Assembly (NCBI GenBank): GCA_030407005.1
Contig: JAUDYN010000005.1
Span: 2,976,001-3,040,000, forward strand
Direction: 5' to 3'
DNA length: 64,000 nt
Source of the DNA: Desarmillaria ectypa
Lineage: Eukaryota > Basidiomycota > Agaricomycetes > Agaricales > Physalacriaceae
Shown here piece by piece: positions 1 to 13,617 of this stretch; within the stretch, counting starts at the first letter, position 1; each line of letters opens with the position of its first letter. Both the position numbers and the translations under genes were made by a program. The notes below the pieces were generated by a model. The model ran no database searches, was not told where the DNA came from, and saw only the letters and a program-made list of their open reading frames with translations.

Positions 1-1942
1 CTAGTCGTGTGCGTAGTAGTTGTAGACGTGCTCTGATGCGCTCCGAAAGTCGCTCCGGTCTTCGAGCTATATGATGGCGACCTCGTTACAGGATTCTCCC
101 TGTCTGTTGGCTGTCTGTCCAAAAAGATTATTAAGGTTGTGTTCACATGTTCACAACAGCTCCACTAAAACGACAGCTGGTGCTCAGGTGCTCAGTTTTA
201 CATGATGTTCTTTTACTCCGGAGACGAAGACGCGATGGTGCGGTTTGCAAGCACTCCGCCGCCTCTTCAAATGCAGCGATAATTCTATTCCGTGGTACCA
301 CTCAGTAAAATGCGCGACTTGATCCGTCGTCGCGTCTAGATGGTCTGCGTAAATTATTACACCCGAGAAGGACGCCATCGTAGCTTTCATACTACTACCG
401 GACGGTGACCTCATCTCTACGATTTGTATCCGATTTTTGGGGAAGGCACTTGAGATCGAGGCCATTATAACGTCGAGTGCACACGATGCACAAAGAATAT
501 TCAGCTTCTTTTGATGGTCTTTGTATTAAAGAGCAACTAAGCTTATCTTGTGATACAATATCATCGGCGTCGCAGACTTTTCCTACGGGCTCAGCTGTCA
601 AAAGCTATCCTTCTTTTTATCATGACGCTTTGGCTCCACCGGGACGGGTAACTTCACTTATATTCAATTAAAGCTCATGTGGCTTCCAGTTGTGAAAATG
701 AAACGAACTTCGACTTCAAAATAACGTAAAGGTTTCTTCCCGCTGTGCGCGTATCGTGTTCAGAGGAAAGCAACGTGGATGCGACAGCTCACCGAGCATC
801 CCACTGATCTACTACGTAGTTGAAAGTTTTCAGGGAAAGGGCCCTGTCCTCTGTTGCATGACTTCGCCACACGTAACTTCTCACCATCATGGTCTGGACC
901 TTTAATGCCTGCCGTCTACAAATTCCTGGAGTACTGAACGACTCGTTTATTTCACAACGGACAAACAGAGGGAGGAAAGTGGGGGTTAGGGAAGGCATCC
1001 GTCGGATCCGTTCATACCTTGACACCTCCAGTAAGAGACGGCAAGCTGTCAATTCACAACACCGAAGGACAAAGCCCATCAATTCATTGAGTATTCTTTG
1101 CTGTGAACAGGCGAATTTCTTCTCGCCGAATATTCGACAAGTCTTATATCGCAGGCATAAAGAGTCTAGAAACTGCTACATGTGAGCGCAAACTGCTGGA
1201 CGCCGATCAACATGAGGGGACCTTTGAGTACTCAGCAGACAACGAGATGGGAGAAGCTTTTGGTTATCTCGCCTCAAGGTAGGATCACATCGGTGTAAAG
1301 ATCGAGGCCATGGAGTGAATGGAAGGGAGAAAACTAAACGATGAGACGGTGCAGCTTTACGTTGCATGGGCAAAAGGCAGCATTCAGAACAAATTTGTTA
1401 CCTTCACCTGCAACGTTAACGTTAGAACGAGCAGGCAGACTCGACATCCATGTCTGGCCGTCCTCCGAAAGATAATTCTCTATTCTGCTTTATCCTTGCC
1501 TTTGGACCGGTCACTCTATACTAATTGTTGCATCAATCATCTGTTGGCTGACGTACGTGATTAAATGATGCATCGAGAGTAGCATGCTTAGTATTTGGGA
1601 GTTCGTAGATTCTGATGAAAGACGGTTCATCTTCTCGGAATGGAATAGATAGATACTTCCGATTCCATCTTCGATAATTAGCAATGACACCGCTACACAG
1701 GCACACATAAGATTATACTCACGTAATTTATTCAAAGCTCTTGTTGAGTCACTATAGAAAGTGACCGCAATAGACACAGCCAACGACTTGAATCCACGAG
1801 AGGGTCAAACTTGAGGAAATCAAAGTATTAATCAGCGTTTGATGATCCCAGGAAGAAAATTGCGCTATGAGCAGACAAGACTGCCTACCAACAAGCAAAA
1901 AATGGGATGAAATGGTCAAGCAGCAGCGTTCTTTGAGGAAAC
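1..1942. other. Gene-poor stretch at the left edge
   Basis: I see no convincing gene here. The longest open frames on either strand are under 100 codons, none carries a recognisable motif, and trying to join them over GT-AG introns gave nothing protein-like. It could hold the 5' end of the methyltransferase transcript near its right edge. Confidence 0.5.
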
Positions 1943-2032
1943 GTGGGTTTGCAAGGCAACCTTTTGGCTGAAGGAAAATCTTTGCGGCAACTGCCGATCA
2001 AACTTCAACCCGGCCGACATGGATCCACAGCG

Positions 2033-2922
2033 ATGAATATACTCCTTCAACGGCTGGCTGCTCATCTGGGTCATTCCCAAGCAGCACTCGAGATCAAATG
2101 GATGTCGGAATTTGCAGAAACGTCAAAGAAATCACTCTCTGAACTTGTCGACAGGCGCCTGAAAGACGAGCCTCTGCAGTACATTCTGGGTGCGTATATG
2201 CGCCCTAAACAATCGTATTTTCATCCGTACGAAGATATTTTGCAGGTTCACAGCCATTCGGTGGCCTCGACTTGATTGTAAGGCCTCCAGTTCTCATTCC
2301 GCGCCCGGAAACCGAAGACTGGACCATCAGACTATCCAAGATCGTCGCGCCCTCACCATCGCGCCCTATATCTATCCTGGATTTGTGTACAGGAAGCGGA
2401 TGCATCCCACTGCTGTTATGCCACCTATGGCCTCGAGGGAGCGTCCGTGCGTGCGGTGTTGACGTCTCTGTTGACGCGGTAGAGTTGGCGACGGAGAACG
2501 CTGCGAAACATGACATTCCATCTGTAATAGGCGGTATACGAAATAGCTTCAGAGCTCAACAAGGAAACGTTCTAGATCCAGCGTTTTCCAAGAGCCTGGA
2601 GCCACCGTTCGACGTACTCACTTCTAATCCGCCTTACGTACCCTGGAAGGAATACCTTGAGCTCCCTCCTTCGGTCGTACGATATGAGGACCCAAGGGCG
2701 CTTTTCGGTGGTCCCTCAGGTCTTGAATTCTATCGCGCCATCGCCCGCATAGTCTCGCGTCAAGGCTTTCTCAATACCGACGCTGTTGTGGCACTCGAAG
2801 TGGGACACGATCAGGCCGAAGAGGTGGAAGATATTCTGCGCGATATTGGCGAAATCCAGCGAACAGAGATATGGAATGATCCTTGGGGAAAGGCGCGTAC
2901 GGTCCTCGGATGGCGATCATAG
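2033..2922 (+). CDS. MTQ1: HemK/PrmC-type N5-glutamine methyltransferase (release factor methylase)
   Basis: Transfers a methyl group from SAM to the glutamine of the GGQ motif of a release factor; the MTQ1 branch works on the mitochondrial factor. Two exons: 2033-2189 and 2246-2922, joined over a 56 base GT-AG intron that restores the reading DEPLQYILG-SQPFGGLDLIV. The helical N-terminal substrate-binding domain is present (which fits MTQ1 rather than the short MTQ2), followed by LIPRPETEDW, the SAM-site motif LDLCTGSGCIPLLL and the catalytic NPPY in TSNPPYVPW. The last coding residues end in TVLGWRS, typical of the family. An in-frame ATG at 1943 would add 30 residues and could supply a mitochondrial leader; I prefer 2033 only as the minimal start. 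Family assignment is firm; the mitochondrial role is inferred. Confidence 0.88.
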
Positions 2923-2999
2923 TATGCAAACTCAGCCACAGGGTAAGCCGCGCCTTTTGTCCGAATTACTACGACCTGATCTATCGAAATATAAAATAA

Positions 3000-3371
3000 A
3001 TGTCAGCCACCGATCCCACCGTACCTTTAGAACCCAAGAGTCTCTACATTGCCACTGAGCGGCTCATAAATCAATCCTTTTATAAGACAGACGAAACCGG
3101 CAAGGACGAGTGGACAGAACTACCTTCTCTATCCAACGGATCTAAAGGCGTAATGACCATCACTGTCAATCCTGTCACGCTTACTCTGAAACGCTGTCGG
3201 TAGAGTCCGCAGTGGTTTGAAGACGATATAACGAAAGTGAGCGTTGATCGGGAAATGCAGTTAGCGGAGGGAAGAGGCCAGGACATGTCGTTCCTTAGAG
3301 AAATTTGGGACCTTCGAGGGAATAGGCAGCCAAGTGGAACCAAAAGACCGACAACTTCGTGTATTCCTTGA
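3000..3371 (+). pseudogene. Small unknown reading frame interrupted by one in-frame TAG
   Basis: One frame runs from ATG 3000 to TGA 3369-3371 and is broken only by TAG at 3201-3203. Both sides of the stop look like real protein: SLYIATERLINQSFYKTDE and WTELPSLSNGSKG before it, SPQWFEDDITKVSVDREMQ and DMSFLREIWDLRG after it. No splice pair removes the stop (the only GT..AG here would give a 13 base intron). The frame ends about 40 bases inside the duplicated block that starts near 3331, so its original C-terminus may have been replaced when the duplication arose. I do not recognise the family. It could be a decayed gene, a stop-readthrough gene or a chance frame. Confidence 0.35.
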
Positions 3372-4775
3372 TACAAAGAGCAAGCTATTGCCAAGTTTTT
3401 ACGATGCCTTTCTTTGCATCACTCTCGCACACATGTCTTGCTATCCATCCCTGAGGCCAGTCGTATCATAAGTATCCTCGTACAATGTTCCTATCTATAT
3501 GCAGGTCTCTCGCTTGGATCACAACGCGGCTATCACCCTCAGGTACGACTTCATTGAACTTGAATCAACGCGTTAATAATGTTTGACCCTTCACTCCCCG
3601 CAGGGATATGACCAGGGACAGTATAGTGCCCCCCTCAAGAACATCAACCTCAACCGCAACCCAAACTGTTATTATGTATGTCTCTATCTTGGCGGCGAGG
3701 ATAATGCAAGTAACTTCCATTTGTAGTCAACAGAAGAGTGGCAGTTGTTATCGTACTTGCCTAGGCTGCTTTGCCCGGATGCGCTGTTAGGTGTTGTGCA
3801 GATACTGTTCGTACACTTCGATTCTCAGTCTGCTCGGAAGCTTACACAATCTGTAGTCCTATGTGACTTATGAACATAATATACATGGTTTAAATCTTTA
3901 ATGTTACATCTACCCCCGCACTACTTGTGTGCTCTTCACCTGTGTGCTTGAATGTTCAGCTTGATTTTTCCTCGAATAGCGCGTCAGAGGGTGATGTAGC
4001 CTCTCTCAAGCTCGGTTCTCAGATCTCCACCTATCACATCAACATCCAAAATACCCATCAAGTTTGTCCTCCTCAAGCCTTCCATGACTTTCTGTCCATC
4101 CAATTGCTTATTTCTTTGTTGTACGACGGATTCAGGTTCTGTAACAACAACAAAGTTTACGCGATTCTTAACGCGTACCATAAGGTCGTCGAGTAACTCC
4201 CATGTCTCGGATGGGCAACGATTCAACGTTTGCGAGTCAGGTAGGACGACTCTCAGCGTTACATTCTCCATCCGACATTGCTCCCGATGATAATGCCCTC
4301 GGAAAAGGTCTGGGAGTCCTCCAATGAAGTCGTACGTCGAGAATACGCAAGTGACACGTGGAACGCAACTGATATCCACGAAATTCTCCGTGGCTGTAAC
4401 GCAATAGTGAGATGGTGGATGAGGAAGTCTCATCTGGACCACGTACATCGCTCAATAAAGGTATACAGCACGAGTTCCTCCAACGTGCCCTGAGTCATAT
4501 CCAGAAGCTTCTGCAAACTCCCTGAGTGGACAGACCTGGGGGTACAAGTTAAATAAAACTGCAACTTCTCCAAGTGTCCGAATACATGAGTAGAGAACGA
4601 AGAATTCATCAATATTTCGAACGGTGACTCCTCCAACTGGGACATCCGCACGGCGAGAGAAGATAGTTGTGGTAATCGAGATGTATTGATAACGCCATGA
4701 TACGGTAATGAACCCGTGATTGTTTGTGCATGGATGAGGACATCCAATAGCTTGACTTCCTTGAGTGTCGGACGG
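3331..4775. repeat. Segmental duplication, copy A (partner at 44332-45531)
   Basis: The block aligns along its length with 44332-45531 in the same orientation, 41 kb away. Shared landmarks include CAAGTGGAACC at the left edge, CATCACTCTCGCACACATG just before the small gene, GGTACGACTTCATTGAA in its intron, and CATCCAATAGCTTGACTTCC near the right edge. It covers the cysteine-rich tail gene and the C-terminal part of the F-box gene. Copy A keeps about 195 bases (roughly 4072-4267) that copy B lacks. Confidence 0.9.
3433..3790 (+). pseudogene. Decayed copy of the cysteine-rich tail (CYSTM-like) gene
   Basis: This is the copy A counterpart of the intact gene at 44414-44804, with the same exon-intron layout. 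The start codon and splice sites are still visible, but the third exon has one C fewer in the run before CTCAAGAACATCAACC (GCCCCCCTC against GCCCCCCCTC in copy B), which shifts the frame so that the proline/glutamine repeat is lost. The last exon keeps only part of the cysteine cluster (SCYRTCLGCF-like) and ends at TAG 3788-3790. Expression is possible but the normal product cannot be made. Confidence 0.75.
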
Positions 4776-5389
4776 TCGACAAGGAGGTCCACGAGTTCCT
4801 GAAAGTCAGGGAAAATGACGTTTACGAGCGATATTCTGGTTAGTCGAGGCAAAGACGTGTATAAGAGGGATGCCCTTATGGCGCTGGACAGGTTCTGGCT
4901 CCTGCGAGCAATGAACCTCGCCGCAACGATGGTGATGGAAGTTAAGTTAACTAAGAGCTCGATGATTCTCGGGATCAGAATATCGTCTTGTAGGAACCAG
5001 GTACTTTCGAGGCCTCCCTCGTAATAGTCGTGAATCATGAGCGCCTTTACCAGCGCAGCGATACGTGGTGAGTCTAGGATTAGCCGGTGGAATTGGATAT
5101 AAGGATTATGTCTTCCGGGGCGGAACTTCAGCTCGATACGGGAGAATAACGGCTTTTGACATGATGAATGGAAGGAATGATTTACGAGGGAAGCAGTCCT
5201 GAGGACGACATCTTCGCCTTCGACTTCATCGACGATGGCGTCAATCAACTCTTGGGGCAGCCCAGGTCTCCCCGACGCAGCAGTCTTCGATCCTATGTGG
5301 TATTAATTCTGTACAACAATGTCTCTTCAAACATACTTACTTTCATCGGAGTCGGTACACGAAATTGCTCCCGCGGAGGAGGATGACAT
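3984..5389 (-). CDS. F-box-like protein with leucine-rich C-terminal region
   Basis: Three exons: 5389-5341, 5292-4447 and 4393-3984, 434 residues. Exon 1 encodes MSSSSAGAISCTDSDE, and the first splice leads straight into LPQELIDAIVDEVEGED, the usual opening of Agaricomycete F-box proteins, followed by VLRTASLVNHSFHSSCQKPL. The rest is made of weak leucine-rich segments (RIAALVKALMIHD, LPRLTRISLVNVIFPDF, LEKLQFYLTC, LEELVLYTFIERS). Such proteins probably act as substrate adaptors of SCF ubiquitin ligases through Skp1; no specific substrate can be named. Only the C-terminal part lies inside the duplicated block, so this is the complete copy of the pair; the partner near 45 kb is a fragment. 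No break was seen. Confidence 0.8.
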
Positions 5390-7761
5390 GATCGTGGCTT
5401 GATAGCTCAATGATAGGGATCGATTCGAAAGGTTGATGGACAGATCTTATCTTATCTTCCTTGTCCTTTTAGTACATTACGGTGCCTTCTCTCTGTAAAG
5501 CGAGCTTCTCTTGGTCAGCAGCTACTACAGCCTGTACCCCGAGGGGTGGTCACATGTATCATGGCTTATTTTACCTCAATCCTTGTAATCAATGTTCTTT
5601 CGAAGCTTATTTTTTGCTTGTTCAACTGATACTTACGAGTCCTACCTACAGTCTACAAAATTACATTCACCCGAGCTCATGGAAAGCAAAACCATGACGA
5701 TGAACTTCAGGTCAATCTACATTTACGAATACCTTCGTAGTTTGAACCTGAACTTCCTACGTCCGAATCTCATTCTTTGTTTGCGATCATGCGACCAGAT
5801 AGCCCAAGAGCTCCCGTCTTTCGTCAATTCACTCTTTGTCGCCCTACCTACGAGCGCAAACCAATCTGTCGAGCTTCCATCACCAATGATGGACACTTTC
5901 CCCGAAAATGTTGCGCCAACACGCAAGTCCTCTTGTGCGGGAATACAGGACCGCCTCAGTCCTTGGTCCGACATTTGATGTTACAATACGACGCAATTTA
6001 GCATCCACTGCACCTCTTGAATGCAGTCCTGACCTCCTGAAATGTTTTACCACGTCTCGGGACGCAACAGACCGTGCTCCGTCGTAAAAACTTGATCTCG
6101 CACATGATCTACGTCAACCTCTCGTCTTGTTTGCCACCCATCCCACTAGCGACCCAAAGCTTCGGTTCCAGCTCCTCTGGTAAATGATCCATCTAATGGG
6201 CGATGGAGCTTCCTAGAGAACAGAAGAAATTGATGGCTTTATCGTATCGCCTTTGGGTGTCAAATGCTTGCGCACCACCGAATTCAAGATGATGGCGAAG
6301 TTTGATCATATATCGAAAAACTGTTGTAAAAAACGGGGGATGAATAGATCAGTTCGTTCCCAGTTAGTACATGCGCGGTGTCAGGCCAATAGTATTGCGC
6401 TTGGCTGAGCTCTGCAAACGCAGATGTACACTACTGTACCTACTTATATGCTAAATGCTCATTTACTAGAATCTTCTACAACTTTCCTAATATTTCTCTC
6501 TTGATCAGCAAGTTCGGCATGATGCCGGATTGCCATCATCTCGGCTCAACTCTCAAATCCCAACAAAAACATGCGGAGAGTGTCAGCCTGAAATCCACAG
6601 TTGAAATCCCATTGACCGATATAGTAGTGGCTGGGGCATTGCTTCGTCGTGGCCTCAAAGAAATTATAGAGGGAAGGCAGGGGGGTGAAGTATTTTCTAC
6701 TTGACGCTTGCGAACACGTTTGCATAGGCTGCGAACGGATATAATGAGATGCTTCAAGACAATGTCGAGTCGAGTGAGAGTGATAGCGAGATATGACCGC
6801 AGATGAACAGGGTGCTGGTCAGAAAGTTCGACGCAGCGGGACATGGAAGCAGAGGGTTCCACTGCCTGACAGAGTCAGTCAGAATTTGAGGCGTGTAGAC
6901 GATAACATCAGTGATATTGTTCGACCAGCGCTTATAGCGTGCGCGTTTGAGGACTTTGGGAAGGCTGCTGCTTCAAAGAATTCCAGCGATTCGATCGAAG
7001 AGAAGATGAACGAGGGACATAGTCTGATTCGAGCTGTGATTACAAGTTTTGCTGCAAGGACTGTATTCTTTATGAGCGTGGCTTCCGTGAACATGATATA
7101 GAGCGGTGCTTCTAGTCGCCATCTCACAGTTGCGTGTATTCAATATATGCAGGAGCTCAGGCAGCCACTGGGAAGTTCGCCCCTTCGCCAAGAAGCAGAT
7201 GGAGCTGGAACAGAAAGTCTGTTGCTTGGATAGCAAGCGAGCATCCAAGTTATGTAGATCCTTATGCTCCTCCTTTAGCACTAAGGTAATCTACGTCGTG
7301 CAACCCAGTAGACACTGCCGGGAATACTTTAGTCTATCTAGATCTTATCACAGACACAGCAAAGGATATGATGGCGTATTCCTCACGATCTGTTCTCGAG
7401 TCAAGATCTTTCCCAACGCGATGTTATTCCGGTATGATAGGTATTGAAATCTGTCAGATCGCTAGAGTGTAAGGGTCAATCAAGAATCTGAGAGAGATAC
7501 AAAGGCACTGACATACAGAAAATCGTATGCTGAAATCAAGATCGGCACAAGGACAAGGAGGCTGAGCATCGAGGAGCAAAGCAAGAAGTCACCAGTTCGA
7601 AAAGTTCACCGACGTGATGAGCAAAGATAAGGTAGTACGCCTCAGAAGTCCCCATTTCTCTCTCGGAGATTGCCGGTTCCCCGAATTCGGGCATAAAATA
7701 TACATTGGATCCTTCAAATGTCTAGATATATACAAAGTACAATAGATATTTTACAAGATGC
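5390..7761. other. Gene-poor stretch between the F-box gene and MET3
   Basis: No supported gene. An open frame at 6793-7101 on the plus strand (102 codons, with NLRRVDDNISDIVRPALIA) has a fairly protein-like composition but no family resemblance, and a frame of 128 codons at 5592-5978 has none either. I treat both as unproven. Confidence 0.45.
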
Positions 7762-9989
<2,228 letters not shown>

Positions 9990-11934
9990 GTTGGTATGTT
10001 GTTTGTTCTTGAGCTATTCAAGTGAGCGAAAGAAAGAATTGAAAGTTTGAGTTGAGTTTAACGACGTCTGGCTCAGACATTTTATAGGGCGGCGCGATCG
10101 CTCAGAATCACGCAATTATAATTAATGCGGTCGGGTTTGTCAGTGTCATGCACGTCGAATATGGAATACAGTGGATGCATGATGCGTTTCGCCCTGCTTC
10201 GAATGTTCGGGGAGATTACGGACAGTTGCATCAGACAGTTGCAGGTCTGACTGGTATTTGATGGCAGATATCTTTCCGCATTGGGCATATCAGTGAGCGA
10301 AGGAGATAACTAATTCACTATACGTCTTGCACTGGTCGAAGGGAAACCCGGAAGAAAATCGACATAGTTCGTTCAAGATATGGTGAAGAAGTAAGGCCTT
10401 CCTGAGGCATACCGACAATATCAGCCCCTGCCTTGATGATAAGACGACAGGATAAGACTTGACTGGTTTATGGAATTCATGTTCTACACCACACCGTGGA
10501 AATGTCTCCATGCGATGTGGAGGTGATTGTCATTCAATGGACGGGAGCCGATACCGTAAGTAGGATTTCTCGATTTCTGGTTGGCCACCTGTCACATGGT
10601 CCTTAGTAACAGTATCGCTCGCCGTCAGTATTTTGTGTGAAAGATTTCTGGACGCAGCCTCGTCACCACACGGCGGAACACTGGAAGACAGACATATCAT
10701 GACACGCCTGGATCCTGATAAGTTCCGATAAACGAATACACACTCGGCATGACTTGGGCGCTGTGTGAACAACTGTTAAAACCCCCAGAGGTGTGGAACT
10801 AAATGTATTGAGTGCGGGTCAGACGTTTACAGTGGTGCACATGCCCTAGCAGAGGGGAGCATGACTGAACACAGGTGAATAGGTGCAAATCGTCAAAGGG
10901 GAGAAAACATCCTCATGGAGTATCGATGGGTATCAATCCTGAGAGGCTTCTAACAGCGGTACCACACGTCGGACTCGTTTGATGGCCTATCATCAAGGTG
11001 TATTCTCAATCTGAGGTTTTGTCTGTGCACTGTGGACGCGTCAAGGCAAGGTGGCTCGTGGGAACTTTGGTGCAGTGAGCCTAGTATCCAAGATATCGAT
11101 GACAAAGAGATGTAGTGATACTTTGGGGGGTGTCAGCGGGATTCTGGGCGGACGGTGGAGCACGCCGACGAAAGATGGCGCCGCATGAAGAGCAACGAGG
11201 ACGTAAGAATGTCAAAGTTTGGTATGCGGTCGCCTCGCTGGCCGCCCAGGTTGCTTATTCGAGGTCTATAGACCATCTGGGAATTTCCCGCGACCGGCTA
11301 CGTCCTCAAAAATCTACCTTTCGAGAGCACAACAATCCTTCATGAGGATAACATGTAGGCGAGATGGGGCATCAATGAAGCAGTCCTGGAACTAAGACTC
11401 AACGATGGATATCGTTTCTTGTGACCATGTTGCTTACCACATAACTCCAAGTACTTTGCATTACTACATCCTTTATGATTTCTTTCAGGTCATTAAAGAG
11501 GGATAAAGGGCACCTACTGACAATCACTTGGTCTCAACCCAACATGTTCTTGTCACACATCCGATTCGGAGATCCATAAGAACGACCATTCGACGTCGGA
11601 TATGAATTCGGAATTCTGTCATTTGGAGTGCCTTCAATTCGTGAATGCTGAAGGAGAAACAACTATGGCAGATGGACTAGGCCAACAACGTATCCGAGCC
11701 GGGCATAGACAATCAAATGACAGTCCAGGCCGTGCATCTCCCTTCATCAAATCGGACGACTGAAGCAAAGCTATTAAAACCATGGCACTCAGCAAGGCGG
11801 TGCTATTGCCTAAACGACAGCGCCCTTAGCTATACAAGGTTCTCTGGCAACATCTCGACTTCAGTACTAGATCCAAGAAGCCCGGAAATACTATTCAAAA
11901 AGATGACGTATCTTCATAGGGTGTGTATATAGAG
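9990..11934. other. Intergenic region upstream of MET3 and the monooxygenase
   Basis: About 1.9 kb separating two divergent genes. Open frames are all below 80 codons and show no family motif. It must contain the promoter of MET3 on its left side; I could not identify a clear sulfur-control element. Confidence 0.5.
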
Positions 11935-11982
11935 GACGCGCGTCAAACTGACGAAAGGTTGTCACTTGTAATGACGCGCGTC
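11935..11982. promoter_or_regulatory. Two copies of the palindrome GACGCGCGTC
   Basis: The perfect 10 base palindrome GACGCGCGTC occurs at 11935-11944 and again at 11973-11982, with 38 bases from start to start. A second perfect palindrome, CCACGTGG (an E-box), follows at 11986-11993. All lie 90-150 bases before the monooxygenase start codon, where activator or repressor sites are expected. The regulator is unknown. Confidence 0.5.
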
Positions 11983-12032
11983 TCTCCACGTGGACTTCAA
12001 TGCCGGCACGGCAGACAGATCGCCATGGGATG

Positions 12033-12039
12033 ATATAAA
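12033..12039 (+). promoter_or_regulatory. TATA-like element of the monooxygenase
   Basis: TATAAAA lies 43 bases before the ATG at 12082 and downstream of the paired palindromes, a plausible core promoter element. Confidence 0.4.
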
Positions 12040-12081
12040 AAAAGAGGTCGCTTGCAGTGTACAGGCCAACGAAATCACGAC

Positions 12082-13272
12082 ATGACTCCTGCCATAGCAA
12101 TTATTGGAGCTGGCCCAAGCGGTCTTCTTCTTTCCCGCCTTCTTCAGCACCTCGGCAACATATCGTCCACCATTTTCGAACTCGACTCCTCTTCCTCTGC
12201 TCGCGGCCAAGGCGGCACTCTCGATATCCACGAAGAAACTGGACAACGCGCCCTGAAAGCCGCCGGTCTCTCTTCAGAATTCCAAAAACATATGCGCCCA
12301 GAAGGCGATTATCTCCGTCTAGCAGACAAGGCCGGTTTCATACATATAGACGAAGAAACGCCCGGCGAAGGACGCCCTGAGATCGATAGAACTCAGTTGC
12401 GTCAATTCCTCATTAATTCTGTCCCAGCTAAATCCATCGAGTGGGCATCCAAGGTCGCCAGCGTTCGGCCTACCCCAGATGGGCATTTCCGAGTTGTTTT
12501 GACGGATAGATCAGAAGACCCACGCAGTTTCGACTTGGTTGTAGGAGCCGATGGTGCATGGTCCCGCGTTCGCCCTCTTGTAACAAACGTTCTCCCCTTC
12601 TATTCGGGAATTAGTGGTGTGGAGGTCCGTTTCCACAACGTCGACACAGCTCATCCGGAGATTTCCAAGCTGGTGGGACAAGGGAGCTACTTTTGTCTTA
12701 GCGACGAGAAAGCATGCTTTGCACAGCGCCAGGGAGATGGAAGTATCCGCAACTATGCCATACTCCGCGCTCCAGAGAGCTGGATAGATGATTGCGGTAT
12801 CGATTTCTCAAACCCGCAAGCGACTAAGGCTGCGCTGCTTGAGCAGTACTTTGATGATTGGAGCGAGGCCAACAAGGATCTCATACGTCTAGCTGACGAT
12901 GACCAAGTTATTGCACGCAAGCTGATGATGCTACCTGTGGATCACCGGTGGACTTCACGGCCAGGAGTGACGTTGATGGGTGACGCGGCTCATGTCATGA
13001 CGCCGTTTGCTGGAGAAGGGGTGAACAATGCGATGGTGGATGCATTGGAACTGGCAGAAAATGTGGTTGCCGCGCTGAGAGATGGCCCAGCAGGAACGAT
13101 GAAGGAGAATTTGGCGAAAGCGGTGAAGGACTACGAGAAGGGTATGTTCGCGAGAGTTCATGGCATAGCACATGAGACCTTGCAGGGTTTGGGCATCCTT
13201 TTCTCTAAAAATGCGCCTTTGGAATTCAAGGAAATGATGGAGGGATTTAAGGCTGGCGGTCGCGATGTGTAA
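12082..13272 (+). CDS. FAD-dependent monooxygenase (class A, TetX/PHBH-like)
   Basis: A single uninterrupted frame of 396 residues. The three flavin-enzyme motifs are all present: the N-terminal dinucleotide fold IIGAGPSGLLLSRLLQ, the DG motif VVGADGAWSRVRPL in the middle and GDAAHVMTPFAGEGVNNA towards the C-terminus. Such enzymes hydroxylate small aromatic or polyketide-type substrates with NAD(P)H and oxygen; the substrate cannot be told. The gene has no intron at all, while every intact multi-domain neighbour has several, which suggests either a bacterial origin or a retroposed copy. ATG 12082 is chosen because the flavin fold starts four residues later; an in-frame ATG at 12052 would add ten unlikely residues. 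No pathway partner gene lies next to it. Confidence 0.9.
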   Translation: MTPAIAIIGAGPSGLLLSRLLQHLGNISSTIFELDSSSSARGQGGTLDIHEETGQRALKAAGLSSEFQKHMRPEGDYLRLADKAGFIHIDEETPGEGRPEIDRTQLRQFLINSVPAKSIEWASKVASVRPTPDGHFRVVLTDRSEDPRSFDLVVGADGAWSRVRPLVTNVLPFYSGISGVEVRFHNVDTAHPEISKLVGQGSYFCLSDEKACFAQRQGDGSIRNYAILRAPESWIDDCGIDFSNPQATKAALLEQYFDDWSEANKDLIRLADDDQVIARKLMMLPVDHRWTSRPGVTLMGDAAHVMTPFAGEGVNNAMVDALELAENVVAALRDGPAGTMKENLAKAVKDYEKGMFARVHGIAHETLQGLGILFSKNAPLEFKEMMEGFKAGGRDV

Positions 13273-13617
13273 ACACTTTATATTCATGTTTTTTTTCTTT
13301 CTCTTGTAGTACTGCAATTGTAGGTAGATAGGTTAATAGTCGAAGCAGAAAACTAAGTGTAAAATTGGCGCACCATGGAACAATGTGAAAATACGACAGA
13401 AACCCGAGATATCCATCTCGAACAGCTGCTACTGTATTACGGGCGGAAGCGAAGACAGTGATGGTGGTCCTTGAGAGAGAGCTAGTCGTGGGAACATGTT
13501 CCCAACAGCGGTGGACGGCACTTCGGTCCGAGCGATGTTCTAACCTTTAACACGATGTTCTGCGTACTTATGCCCTTCCAATGACCCCCCTACTGGGACG
13601 CTGTAAGGGAGCACCCT
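13273..13617. other. Short intergenic gap
   Basis: Holds the 3' region of the monooxygenase, with a T-rich stretch just after its stop, and the upstream region of the next gene. Nothing else seen. Confidence 0.5.

Noticed and set aside
3080..3394. 104 codon minus-strand frame
   Set aside because: Antisense to the broken plus-strand frame at 3000-3371; the resemblance to a minus frame at 44157-44393 (LYQG, LLVPLG) is explained by the DNA duplication.
6793..7101. Plus-strand frame of 102 codons
   Set aside because: Protein-like composition but no motif, no matching exons and no homologue known to me; left as unproven.
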